Source of the DNA: Saccharopolyspora erythraea
GTDB lineage: Bacteria > Actinomycetota > Actinomycetes > Mycobacteriales > Pseudonocardiaceae
DNA: 64,000 nucleotides
Assembly (NCBI RefSeq): GCF_018141105.1
Contig: NZ_CP054839.1
Coordinates: forward strand, 6,823,411-6,887,410
Direction of reading: 5' to 3'
Shown here: one piece after another, positions 9,288 to 17,763 of the stretch
Layout: each line of letters starts with the position of its first letter
How positions within the stretch are numbered: the first letter of the stretch is position 1
Notes under the pieces: model-generated
Told to the model about the DNA's origin: nothing
Seen by the model: only the letters and a program-made list of their open reading frames with translations
Database searches by the model: none
Made by a program: the position numbers and the translations under genes

Positions 9288-11114
9288 ATGTGCGGTATCT
9301 CCGGCTGGATCGACTACCAACGCGATCTGACCCGCGAACAACCCGTCATCGACGCGATGTGCCAGACCATGGCCTGCCGCGGTCCGGACGCCGCGGGAAC
9401 CTGGGTGCGTCCGCACGCCTCCCTGGGCCACCGCAGGCTGGCGATCATCGACCTGCCCGGCGGCGCGCAGCCGATGGAGGCCGGCACCCCTGACGGGCCG
9501 GTCGCCATGGTCTACAGCGGCGAGGCCTACAACTTCACCGAGCTGCGCGACGAGCTGCGCCGCAGGGGCCACCGCTTCACCACCGACAGCGACACCGAGG
9601 TCGTGCTGCGGGGCTACCTGGAGTGGGGCGCGGAGGTCGCCGAGCACCTCAACGGCATGTACGCCTTCGCCATCTGGGACTCGCGGACCGAGAAGCTGCT
9701 GCTCATCCGCGACCGGATGGGGGTCAAGCCCCTCTACTACTACCCAACCGAGCACGGTGTGCTGTTCGGCTCCGAGCCCAAGGCGATCCTGGCCAACCCG
9801 CTCGCCGAGAAGGTCGTCGACGCCGACGGCATGCGTGAGCTGTTCAGCATGACCAAGACTCCGGGCCAGGCGGTCTGGGCGGGCATGCGCGAGGTCCGGC
9901 CCGGCACCGTGGTGACCGTCGACCGGAGCGGCCTGCACGAGCACACCTACTGGCGGCTCACCGCGCTCGAGCACACCGACGACCGCGACGCCAGCGTCGC
10001 ACGCGTGCGCGAACTGCTCGACGACATCGTGGCCCGCCAGCTCATCTCCGACGTGCCGCGCTGCGTACTGCTCTCCGGCGGCCTGGACTCCAGCGCAATC
10101 ACCGCGCTGGCCGCCCGGCAGCTGCGCGGGCAGGACGAGCAGGTCCGCAGCTTCGCGGTGGACTTCCTCGGCCAGACCGAGAACTTCGTGCCCGACCCGA
10201 TGCGCGACACCCCCGACGGGCCGTTCGTGCACGACGTCGCCGGGCACGTTGACTCGCTGCACCAGGACATCGTGCTCGACCCGGCGACGCTGGCCGACCC
10301 CGCCGTGCGCCGCGCCGCGGTGGCAGCCCGCGACATGCCGATGGGCCTTGGCGACCTCGACCAGTCGCTGTACCTGCTGTTCAAGGCGATCCGCGGGCAC
10401 TCCACGGTGGCGCTGTCGGGCGAGTCGGCCGACGAGGTGTTCGGCGGCTACCGCTGGTTCCACGACCCGCAGGTGCAGCAGGCCGACACCTTCCCGTGGC
10501 TCGCGGGCGCTCCCGGCAGCGCGGGCCGGATGCTCGCGCCGGAGCTGCGCGACAAGCTGGACCTGGATGCCTTCATCGCCGACAGCTACCGCTCCGCGGT
10601 CGGCGAAGCCCCCGTGCTGCAAGGGGAAAGCGAGTTCGAGCGCCGGATGCGCGTGATGTGCTACCTGCACCTGACGCGGTTCGTGCGCATCCTGCTCGAC
10701 CGCAAGGACCGGATGAGCATGGCGGTCGGCCTGGAGGTGCGGGTGCCGTTCTGCGACCACCGGCTCGTCGAGTACGTCTTCAACGCGCCCTGGTCGCTGA
10801 AGACCTTCGACGGCAGGGAGAAAAGCCTGCTGCGGCAGGCGACCGCCGACACCCTGCCGCGATCGGTGGTCGAACGGACCAAGAGCCCGTATCCGTCCAC
10901 GCAGGACCCGAAGTACGGCGCGGAGCTGTTCGGTCAGGTTTGCGAGGTGGTCCGCAGGCAGGACCCGGCGCTGTCGATCGTCGACGAGCAGACCGTGCGC
11001 CAGATCGTGGCCGCCGGACCGGACGCGGTCGACACCCCGACGCGGTTCTTCCTCGAACGGGTGCTCGACCTGTCGGTCTGGTTCGAACTGCACCAGCCGA
11101 CGGTCAAGGTCTAG
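9288..11114 (+). CDS. asnB: Asparagine synthetase, glutamine-hydrolysing (AsnB)
   Basis: This 608-residue cytosolic enzyme makes asparagine from aspartate, ATP and glutamine. The start was set so that the catalytic cysteine follows Met (MCGISGW), as required for class II amidotransferases; GGAGG lies eight bases upstream. The glutaminase domain (about 1-210) has RLAIIDL and SGEAYNF, with Ser where the E. coli enzyme has the oxyanion-hole Asn74. The synthetase domain has the ATP-pyrophosphatase loop LLSGGLDSSAI (near 260) and SGESADEVFGGY. It stands alone, with a strong hairpin behind it. A role in a specialised pathway cannot be excluded because a BBE-type oxidoreductase follows. Confidence 0.9.
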   Translation: MCGISGWIDYQRDLTREQPVIDAMCQTMACRGPDAAGTWVRPHASLGHRRLAIIDLPGGAQPMEAGTPDGPVAMVYSGEAYNFTELRDELRRRGHRFTTDSDTEVVLRGYLEWGAEVAEHLNGMYAFAIWDSRTEKLLLIRDRMGVKPLYYYPTEHGVLFGSEPKAILANPLAEKVVDADGMRELFSMTKTPGQAVWAGMREVRPGTVVTVDRSGLHEHTYWRLTALEHTDDRDASVARVRELLDDIVARQLISDVPRCVLLSGGLDSSAITALAARQLRGQDEQVRSFAVDFLGQTENFVPDPMRDTPDGPFVHDVAGHVDSLHQDIVLDPATLADPAVRRAAVAARDMPMGLGDLDQSLYLLFKAIRGHSTVALSGESADEVFGGYRWFHDPQVQQADTFPWLAGAPGSAGRMLAPELRDKLDLDAFIADSYRSAVGEAPVLQGESEFERRMRVMCYLHLTRFVRILLDRKDRMSMAVGLEVRVPFCDHRLVEYVFNAPWSLKTFDGREKSLLRQATADTLPRSVVERTKSPYPSTQDPKYGAELFGQVCEVVRRQDPALSIVDEQTVRQIVAAGPDAVDTPTRFFLERVLDLSVWFELHQPTVKV

Positions 11115-11141
11115 GTCTGTTCGACCACTTCTGAAACATTC

Positions 11142-11180
11142 CCGGGCCCGGGCGGTGCCGCGAGCGCCGTCCGGGCCCGG
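11142..11180 (+). terminator. Hairpin terminator behind asnB
   Basis: A 14-bp stem (11142-11155 with 11167-11180), perfect apart from one G-U pair, closes an 11-nt loop starting 27 bases after the asnB stop. There is no T run. It makes read-through into the oxidoreductase gene less likely. Confidence 0.65.
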
Positions 11181-11281
11181 ACAAGGCCCTCCGCCGTGCG
11201 CGGGCAACCGCCGCGTGTGACCCTCCTGGCTGACGGGCACTCCGCCGCCCTGACGGGTGCCCGTGCCAGAGGGGGCCGCAG

Positions 11282-12655
11282 ATGGGCGTGAGGAACCTCG
11301 CGGGGTTCCGCGGAACCGTGGTGTGGCGTGGCGAGGACACCTACGAGCGCACCCGGCGGGCCATGCTGTGGAACGGCTGGAAACCCGACCGGTACCCGGA
11401 ACTGATCGCCCGCGCGACCTCGACCGACGACGTCGTGCGGGCCGTCCGCTTCGCCGTCCGCAGCGGGCTGCGGGTGGCCGTGCGCGGCGGCGGCCACAGC
11501 TGGTGCGGCTCACCGGTGCGCGACGGCATGCTGCTGGACCTCTCCGGTCTCGGAGGGATCGCGGTCGACGCCTCCGCCCGCACCGCCTCGATACGACCGG
11601 CCACCAGCAACCGGGAGCTGGCCGCGACACTGACCGCGCACGGCCTGTCCTTCCCGGTCGGCCACGGCGGCGACGTGCCCGCGAGCGGGTACCTGCTGGC
11701 GGGCGGGATCGGCTGGAACTCGCGGGTGCTCGGTCCGGCCTGCCGCAGCGTGCGGGAGGTGGAGGTCGTGACGGCCGATGGCGAGGTCGTGCGCGCGAAC
11801 TCGCGGGAGAACCCGGAGCTGTTCTGGGCGGCGCGCGGCGCGGGGCCGGGTTTTCCCGGTGCGGTGACCCGGTTCGAGATCGATCTGCACCCGCTTCCCG
11901 CCGCGATGACGGCGAGCACGCACGTGTACGCACTCGCCGACCTGGACGCGGTCGCGGAGTTCGCAGCCGAGCTCTGCCCCCGCCTGCCCGCCCAGGCCGA
12001 GCCCGGCCTGCTGCTAGCGCCGTCGCCGGAAGGCGTGGCGCCGCAACCGGAAGGACGCGTCGTCATCCTCTCCGCGACGGCTTTCACCGACACCGCAGGG
12101 GATGCGGCAGCCGCCCTGGCACCCCTCGAGAGCTGCCCGGCCGCCGGCCGGGCTCTGCTGCGGCGCAGTGGGACGCCCACCTCTTTCGCCTCCCTCTACG
12201 GCGTCTCCAGCGGCCTGTGGCCGCCAGGCCGCCGCTACGCGGCCGACACGGCGTGGAGCGGTGCCGACCTGCGCGAGGTGCTCTCCCGGTGCCACAAGGC
12301 CGTTTCCACCGCTCCGTCGAGCGGATCCCTGGTGCTGGTGACGCCGGACCCGCTCCCCGACGACGCCGCGACGGCGCCGGACATGGCCTTCTCCATGCGC
12401 GACCGCGTCCTCGTCAGCTGCTACGCGATCTGGCAGGGCGCCGTCGGGGACAAGTCCAACAACGCCTGGCTGCGGGCCGCCATGGCCGAGCTCGAACCGG
12501 TCACCACCGGCCACTACGTCGCCGAGGCCGACCTTCCCGCTGCGCCCTCCCGCGCCGCGAGGTCGTTCAGCGAACCGAGCTGGCGCCGGATCGAGGAGTT
12601 GCGGGCGCGTGTGGACCCCGACGGCGTTTTCCACACCTACCTGGGACACGGCTAG
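11282..12655 (+). CDS. FAD-linked oxidoreductase, BBE family
   Basis: This 457-residue flavoenzyme has the FAD_binding_4 fold. The N-terminal half contains PDRYPELIARA and RGGGHSWCG, whose His (near 70) is the usual 8-alpha-histidyl FAD attachment; GYLLAGGIGW follows. The cysteine that gives a second covalent link in bicovalent members is absent, so mono-covalent FAD is expected. The C-terminus (PDGVFHTYLGHG) is the short berberine-bridge-like tail, with HTY where many members have N-P. No signal peptide is seen. AGAGGGGG precedes the ATG at good spacing. The substrate is unknown; related enzymes oxidise sugars, alkaloids or polyketide intermediates. Confidence 0.85.
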   Translation: MGVRNLAGFRGTVVWRGEDTYERTRRAMLWNGWKPDRYPELIARATSTDDVVRAVRFAVRSGLRVAVRGGGHSWCGSPVRDGMLLDLSGLGGIAVDASARTASIRPATSNRELAATLTAHGLSFPVGHGGDVPASGYLLAGGIGWNSRVLGPACRSVREVEVVTADGEVVRANSRENPELFWAARGAGPGFPGAVTRFEIDLHPLPAAMTASTHVYALADLDAVAEFAAELCPRLPAQAEPGLLLAPSPEGVAPQPEGRVVILSATAFTDTAGDAAAALAPLESCPAAGRALLRRSGTPTSFASLYGVSSGLWPPGRRYAADTAWSGADLREVLSRCHKAVSTAPSSGSLVLVTPDPLPDDAATAPDMAFSMRDRVLVSCYAIWQGAVGDKSNNAWLRAAMAELEPVTTGHYVAEADLPAAPSRAARSFSEPSWRRIEELRARVDPDGVFHTYLGHG

Positions 12656-12691
12656 GGTCTGCTTTCCCAAGCAGCGTATGGACATTCGCAG

Positions 12692-13258
12692 TCAGTACGG
12701 GTGCTTGTCCGGCTTGTCGGCCCACGCCCGGTACGCCGCGGCGCCCAGCTCGGGGTAGGTCTGGCGCATCGGAATGCTTCGCTGCGCCAGGGGTTTCCGG
12801 AGGTCCTCGTACTGGAAGGCGTCGTCGAACCCGATCGCCCGCGTCGACTCCAGGTCGCTGCTGTAGTGGACGGCGTCCAACCGGGACCAGTAGATCGCGC
12901 TCATGCACATCGGGCACGGCGCACCGCTGGTGTACATCGAGTGGCCCTTGAGCATCCTCGCGCGGGCGGGCATCGGGTCGGACGAGCCCTCCGGCCGCGG
13001 TACCAGGGCGAGAGTGGACCCGTTCTGCCGCTCCTCGGCGATCGACGGCGCGTCCGGGTTGAGCACCTGCACCGCCTTGCGGATCGCCTCGACCTCGCCG
13101 TGCGCCGTCGGATCACCGGTCAGCAGCACGCGGTTCTGGCCGCGGGCGACGATCCGCTCCCCGTCGGTGATCACCGCGCCGAACGGACCTCCCCAGCCGT
13201 TCACCACCGACTCCGTCGCCAACCGCACCGCCTCGGCCATGAACTCCTCGTCGTTCAC
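12692..13258 (-). CDS. guaD: Guanine-deaminase-like nucleobase deaminase
   Basis: This 188-residue zinc-dependent deaminase of the cytidine-deaminase fold probably converts guanine to xanthine. The zinc and proton-shuttle motif is TAHGEVEAI (near 50) and the second zinc motif is APCPMCMSAIYWS (near 114). The tail GFDDAF...YPELG...DKHPY resembles Bacillus GuaD more closely than tRNA adenosine deaminase. The segment between the two zinc motifs is longer than in Bacillus GuaD, with an Arg/Pro-rich insert. The GTG at 13258 was chosen for its G-rich ribosome site; ATG 13240 is the alternative. It is transcribed convergently with the oxidoreductase and lies behind the histidine kinase gene. Confidence 0.8.
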   Translation of the reverse strand: MNDEEFMAEAVRLATESVVNGWGGPFGAVITDGERIVARGQNRVLLTGDPTAHGEVEAIRKAVQVLNPDAPSIAEERQNGSTLALVPRPEGSSDPMPARARMLKGHSMYTSGAPCPMCMSAIYWSRLDAVHYSSDLESTRAIGFDDAFQYEDLRKPLAQRSIPMRQTYPELGAAAYRAWADKPDKHPY

Positions 13259-13355
13259 GCGGAAACCCCCGATCAGCGTGGAAACCCGTGCCAGCGAGCG
13301 AGAACTCGTCGCAGGAGTTACCCGACGAACGAGGGCGCAAACCGGCCGACGGCCG

Positions 13356-14819
13356 TCACGCCAGGGGAACCAGCACGCGGAAGGTGCAGCCTCCGGCGCA
13401 GTTGCGCGCCAGTTCGACCCTGCCGCCGTGCGCCTCGGCGAGGGCCGCCGTGATGGCCAGGCCGAGTCCGGTACCGCCGCCGGAGCGGTTCCGGCCGTCG
13501 TCCACGCGGTAGAAGCGGTCGAAGATCCGCTGGGCGTGCTCGGGCGCGATGCCCGGACCGCGGTCGGACACCTCCACGACACCCATCAGCGCACCGGAAG
13601 GCACGTCCGTGCCCGCCGCCGCCAGGACGTCCTCGCCCGCGGTGCCGTGGTCCACTACGACCTGCACCGGCGTGCCGGCCGGCGTGTGCACGAGGGCGTT
13701 GCCGACGAGGTTCGTGAGAACCTGGCGCAGTCGCGCCGCGTCGGCCAGCACGCGGACCGGGGTCTCCGGCGCGTGCAACGCGATCTCGCGGTCCGGGTCC
13801 CGGGCCGCGGCGTCGTGCACCACGTCGGCCGCCAGTGGCAGCAGGTCGCAGTCGGTCAGGTCCATCGACCGCTCGCGGTCCAGCCGGGCGAGCAGCAGCA
13901 GGTCCTCGACCATCGCGCCCATGCGCACCGCCTCACCCTCGATGCGCGACATGATCCGCCGGACGTCCTCCTCGCGGTGGGAGTCGCTGCGCCGGTACAG
14001 CTCGGCGAACCCCCGGATGGAGGTCAGCGGGGTGCGCAGCTCGTGCGAGGCGTCGGCCACGAAGCGGCGCATCCGCTGTTCGGAGCGCTCCCGCTCGCGC
14101 ATCGCCGCGGCCAGCCTGCCCAGCATCGTGTTCAGCGCCGCCCCGAGCCTGCCGGTCTCGGTCCGCACGTCCTGGTCGGGCACCCGGCGGTCGAGCTCAC
14201 CGGCCGCGATGGCGTCGGCGGTGTGCTCGATCCTGGTGAGCGGGCGCAGGCCCAGCCGCACCGTGACGGCCGCGGTTGCCACCAGCGCCAACAGCACCAC
14301 CGCCCCGGCGACCAGTTCGATGACGACCAGCTGGTGCACGGTGGCGTCGGCGCCGCCGAGCGAGAGCGCGAGCGCGATGGTCCGCCCGTCGGGCAGGTGC
14401 AGGGTGCGGACGCGCCAGTCCGCTCCGCCCGCGCGGTCCGGCACGGTGCCGATGGCAGGTCCCGCCGACGGATTGAGCAGCAGCGGCCCGCCGGTGTCAC
14501 CCTCGGCCCTGCCCAGCATGTCGCCCGTCGGTCGGCCCGCGAAGTCGAAGAACAGCACGCGGAAGTCCGTCGGCAGCTCTCCGCGCCCGAGCGGCGGGCC
14601 GAGGTGTTCCAGCGGCCCCAAGGGCTCCGGCGGTGGTTTGCGCCCCTCCACCCACGGCCTCGACATCTCGGCGAGGCGGTCGTCGGTGCGGTTGACCAGC
14701 GAGCGTTCGAGCAGCGCGACGCTGCTGAAGCCCATGACGACCAGTCCGGCCGCCGCCGCCACGAGCAGGACTGCGAGCAACCGTCCGCGAAGCGTCCGCG
14801 GCAGCACCGGGGGCCTCAT
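13356..14819 (-). CDS. Sensor histidine kinase (HAMP-HisKA-HATPase)
   Basis: This 487-residue membrane kinase has a first membrane helix at about 12-33, an extracellular domain of roughly 120 residues, a second helix at about 160-185, a HAMP domain, HisKA with DASHELRTPLTSIRGF (His near 258) and an HATPase domain with NALVHTP and GTGLGLAI. The general plan resembles MprB/TrcS-like kinases, but the stimulus is not deducible. ATG 14819 overlaps the regulator's stop as ATGA. Lying downstream of two glycosyltransferase genes on the same strand, it may sense envelope state and control them; that is inference from position. Confidence 0.92.
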   Translation of the reverse strand: MRPPVLPRTLRGRLLAVLLVAAAAGLVVMGFSSVALLERSLVNRTDDRLAEMSRPWVEGRKPPPEPLGPLEHLGPPLGRGELPTDFRVLFFDFAGRPTGDMLGRAEGDTGGPLLLNPSAGPAIGTVPDRAGGADWRVRTLHLPDGRTIALALSLGGADATVHQLVVIELVAGAVVLLALVATAAVTVRLGLRPLTRIEHTADAIAAGELDRRVPDQDVRTETGRLGAALNTMLGRLAAAMRERERSEQRMRRFVADASHELRTPLTSIRGFAELYRRSDSHREEDVRRIMSRIEGEAVRMGAMVEDLLLLARLDRERSMDLTDCDLLPLAADVVHDAAARDPDREIALHAPETPVRVLADAARLRQVLTNLVGNALVHTPAGTPVQVVVDHGTAGEDVLAAAGTDVPSGALMGVVEVSDRGPGIAPEHAQRIFDRFYRVDDGRNRSGGGTGLGLAITAALAEAHGGRVELARNCAGGCTFRVLVPLA

Positions 14820-15541
14820 CGGCGGCCCTGCTCGTCCGGCGGGAGCCGTAGCACGTATCCGACGCCCCGGATGGTGTGTATCAGCGGCGGGGAGGTCGAG
14901 TCGATCTTGCGGCGCAGGTAGCTGATGTAGGACTCGACGACGCGGCTGTCCCCGCCGAACTCGTAGTTCCAGACCCGGTCCAGGATCTGGCTCCTGCTGA
15001 CCACCTTCTCGGCGTTGACCATCAGGTAGCGCAGCAGCTTGAACTCGGTCGGCGACAGCGCGACCGGCCTGCCGCCGCGCCGGACCTCGTAGGCCTCCTC
15101 GTCCAGCTCCAGATCGTGGTAGCGCAACCGCGAGTCGGGCTCGTCGAGGTGCGCGGGGCGCACCCGGCGCAGGATCGCCCGCAGGCGCAGCACGACCTCG
15201 TCCAGGCTGAACGGCTTGGTGACGTAGTCGTCGCCACCGGCCGTGAGGCCCGCGATGCGGTCCTCGACCGCGTCGCGGGCGGTCAGGAACAGCACCGGCA
15301 CCAGGTCACCGCCCTCGCGCAGCCGCCTGGCCACCGAGAACCCGTCCTGGTCCGGCAGCATCACGTCCAGCACCACGATGTCGGGGCCGAACTCGGACGC
15401 GGCGCGCAGCGCGTCGGCTCCGGTGGCGGCACCGCGCACCTCGAAGCCGCTCAGCCGCAGCGCGGCGGTGAGCAGTTCGAGGATGTTCGGCTCGTCGTCG
15501 ACGACGAGCACGCGGGCGGCGGAGGTGTCGGAGTCAGCCAC
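14816..15541 (-). CDS. OmpR-family response regulator
   Basis: This 241-residue DNA-binding regulator has a receiver domain with VDDEPNILE, the phospho-acceptor Asp in VVLDVMLPDQDG and K in VTKPF. The C-terminal winged helix has LSPTEFKLLRYL and SYISYLRRKID. GTG 15541 was chosen because GGGAG lies 11 bases upstream; the ATG at 15559 is in frame but has no ribosome site of its own. The stop overlaps the kinase start, so the two form a two-component system of the TcrA/TrcR type. It begins about 110 bp behind the GT39 gene and may be co-transcribed with it. Confidence 0.92.
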   Translation of the reverse strand: MADSDTSAARVLVVDDEPNILELLTAALRLSGFEVRGAATGADALRAASEFGPDIVVLDVMLPDQDGFSVARRLREGGDLVPVLFLTARDAVEDRIAGLTAGGDDYVTKPFSLDEVVLRLRAILRRVRPAHLDEPDSRLRYHDLELDEEAYEVRRGGRPVALSPTEFKLLRYLMVNAEKVVSRSQILDRVWNYEFGGDSRVVESYISYLRRKIDSTSPPLIHTIRGVGYVLRLPPDEQGRR

Positions 15542-15654
15542 TTGACCAGGATCTCCCATCGGGGTCGGGGACGTGCGCCCGCCGGTGCGGTGCCGCTCAG
15601 CGGCTCCGAGCGGCACCGCTGGGCGTTCTCCGGCCGCGCCGGATCGGCGGTCTC

Positions 15655-17763
15655 TCAGCGGCAGTCGTAGAGATCAGAGCCACTGTCGGCCGTACCGCCG
15701 TAGGCGGCGGGGTCGACCGGCGTGCAGTTGCGGGTGACCCACTCCTGCCGCTGGGCACGCGCACCGTCGCGGTCCCCCGCGCCTCGCGGCCCGTCCTGGT
15801 CGGCACGGCCTTGCGCCTGGTCTCCGACGCCTTGCGCCTGGACGCCGTCGCCCGCTGGCGTGCCCGGTCCGGCGCCGGGGTCGCCCGGCCCACCGCCGAG
15901 CTGTACGAAGCCGAGCTGCCCGGCCTGCTTCCACTGGCTCAGCAGCGCGGTCGAGGGCGCGTCGTCGCTGCCCATGAAGCCGCCCATGCCGACCACCGCC
16001 ACGTCGGAGTTGATCAGGTACGACGCCGCACCGTGCGAACCACCCTCCACCGCCAGGGGAACCGGCAGCCCACCGGCGTTGGCCACGACGTAGTCGAGCA
16101 GCCTGCGCTGTTCCTCGCTCAGCGAGTCGCCACCGCCGGGGCCGCCGCCCGGGAAACCTCGCCTCCGCTGTCCTCCGTCATCGGCGGGTTGCTCCGCGTC
16201 TCCGGGCGGCTGTCCGCCCATCGGCCCACCGCCGCGGCCCGGACCACCTGGCGGGCCGCCCATCGACGTCGGTCCGGCGGTCGGGTTCGCCCCGCCCATA
16301 CCGCTCTGCCCGGACACGGCGCCGATGACCGCCCACGCGCTCGGCGCGGCCAGGATCGCGGCCAACGCCAACGCCAGTCCCGGACGCACCAGCGCTGCGA
16401 CGCGCCGGCGCCCGAGCAGCAGAGCCGACACCGCGACGGCGCCCAGGACCGCGGCGACCCAGCCGACCCACGGGTGCCAGCTCTGGTCGCGGGCCACCAG
16501 CAGCACCGCCCACGTCGCCGTCACGGCCACCGCCACCGGGAGCAGCAGCCAGCCGAAGCCGCCGGGCTCGCGGTACCAGCGCCACATGCGCACCAGTCCG
16601 GCACCGGCGACCGCGCCGACCGCCGGCGCGAGCATCGTCGTGTAGTACGGGTGCATCGTGCCCTGGGCGAAGCTGAACATGACGCCCACGACCAGCAACC
16701 AGCCGCCCCACAGGACCCAGCCCGAGGCGCGGACCCGGTCGACCGGCCGCCCGCGCCACGCCCGCACCGCGACCGACGCGAGCACGAGCAGGCACAGCGG
16801 CAGCAGCCAGCTGATCTGGCCGCCGAGCTGGTCGTTGAACAGCCGCAGCGGACCCGCCTCGCCGGAGAACCCGCCGCCTCCACCGGGGCCGCCGCCTCCA
16901 CCAGAACCGCCGTTGCCCTCGCCACCGAGGATGCGGCCGAAGCCGTTGTAGCCGAAGACCAGGTCCCACGCCGACCCGTCGGTGCTGCCACCGATGTAGG
17001 GCTTCGGCGACGGCCAGAGGGCGGTCACGACCACCCACCAGAACGAGCTCACGACCAGCGTCACCGCGGCGACGGCGAGCCCGGCGAGCCTGCGGACCCA
17101 GGACTCCCGCCGCCCGACGAGGTAGGCCGCCGCGAACGCCGGCAGCACCATCCACGCCTGAAGCATCTTCGTCAGGAACCCGCATCCGACGAGAGCCGCC
17201 GCCAGCACCAGCCACCTGGTCGCGCGCTCCGCCTCGACCGCCCTGCCCAGCGCCCACGCCGCGGTGACGACCAGCAGCACCAGCAGGGTGTCCGGGTTGT
17301 TGTCCCGGTTGATCACCACGGTGATCGGGGTCGTGGCGAGCACGAGCGCGGCCAGCAGCGCGGCGTTCTCCCCCGCCCACCTGCGAACCGCCCGGTGCAG
17401 CACGAACACGGCGGCCACGCCCGCGACGGCCTGCGGCAGCAGCACGGCGACCTGGTTGTAGCCGAGCAGCTTCACCGAGATCACCTGCGCCCACAGCGCC
17501 ATCGGCGGCTTGTCCACCGTGACCACTCCGGCCGGGTCGAAGGCGCCGAAGAGGAAGTTCTCGAAGCTCTGCGACATCGACTCGACCGCGGCCGTGTAGT
17601 AGGAGTTGCCCCACGAGCCGCCGATGGCCCAGCAGTAGAGCACCGCGGCGAGCCCGCAGATCGCGGCGAGCGCCGCCCGCTGCCATCGAGCGGTCCTCGT
17701 CCGCACCGGTTCGGGCGCTTTGGCCGGCCGTCCTGGCGCGATGGCCGTGTCCATGCCTGTCAT
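15655..17763 (-). CDS. YkcB-like GT39 membrane glycosyltransferase
   Basis: This 702-residue polytopic protein belongs to the ArnT/PMT superfamily, which moves a sugar from a polyprenyl-phosphate donor to an acceptor outside the membrane. The first extracellular loop contains the YYTAAVESM and VDKPP motifs, with the acidic residue typical of GT-C enzymes. About 12 hydrophobic helices fill residues 30-500. A Gly-rich loop lies near 270-290. The C-terminal 200 residues are a soluble domain with Gly/Pro/Gln-rich repeats ending in DPAAYGG...YDCR, like the YkcB C-terminal domain. Its ATG overlaps the stop of the GT2 gene (ATGA), the same pairing as ykcC-ykcB in Bacillus. Confidence 0.87.
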   Translation of the reverse strand: MTGMDTAIAPGRPAKAPEPVRTRTARWQRAALAAICGLAAVLYCWAIGGSWGNSYYTAAVESMSQSFENFLFGAFDPAGVVTVDKPPMALWAQVISVKLLGYNQVAVLLPQAVAGVAAVFVLHRAVRRWAGENAALLAALVLATTPITVVINRDNNPDTLLVLLVVTAAWALGRAVEAERATRWLVLAAALVGCGFLTKMLQAWMVLPAFAAAYLVGRRESWVRRLAGLAVAAVTLVVSSFWWVVVTALWPSPKPYIGGSTDGSAWDLVFGYNGFGRILGGEGNGGSGGGGGPGGGGGFSGEAGPLRLFNDQLGGQISWLLPLCLLVLASVAVRAWRGRPVDRVRASGWVLWGGWLLVVGVMFSFAQGTMHPYYTTMLAPAVGAVAGAGLVRMWRWYREPGGFGWLLLPVAVAVTATWAVLLVARDQSWHPWVGWVAAVLGAVAVSALLLGRRRVAALVRPGLALALAAILAAPSAWAVIGAVSGQSGMGGANPTAGPTSMGGPPGGPGRGGGPMGGQPPGDAEQPADDGGQRRRGFPGGGPGGGDSLSEEQRRLLDYVVANAGGLPVPLAVEGGSHGAASYLINSDVAVVGMGGFMGSDDAPSTALLSQWKQAGQLGFVQLGGGPGDPGAGPGTPAGDGVQAQGVGDQAQGRADQDGPRGAGDRDGARAQRQEWVTRNCTPVDPAAYGGTADSGSDLYDCR

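Noticed and set aside
9186-11933. Long minus-strand ORF opposite asnB
   Set aside because: Shadow frame: strong AsnB motifs on the plus strand, while the antisense protein is low-complexity with no recognisable domain.
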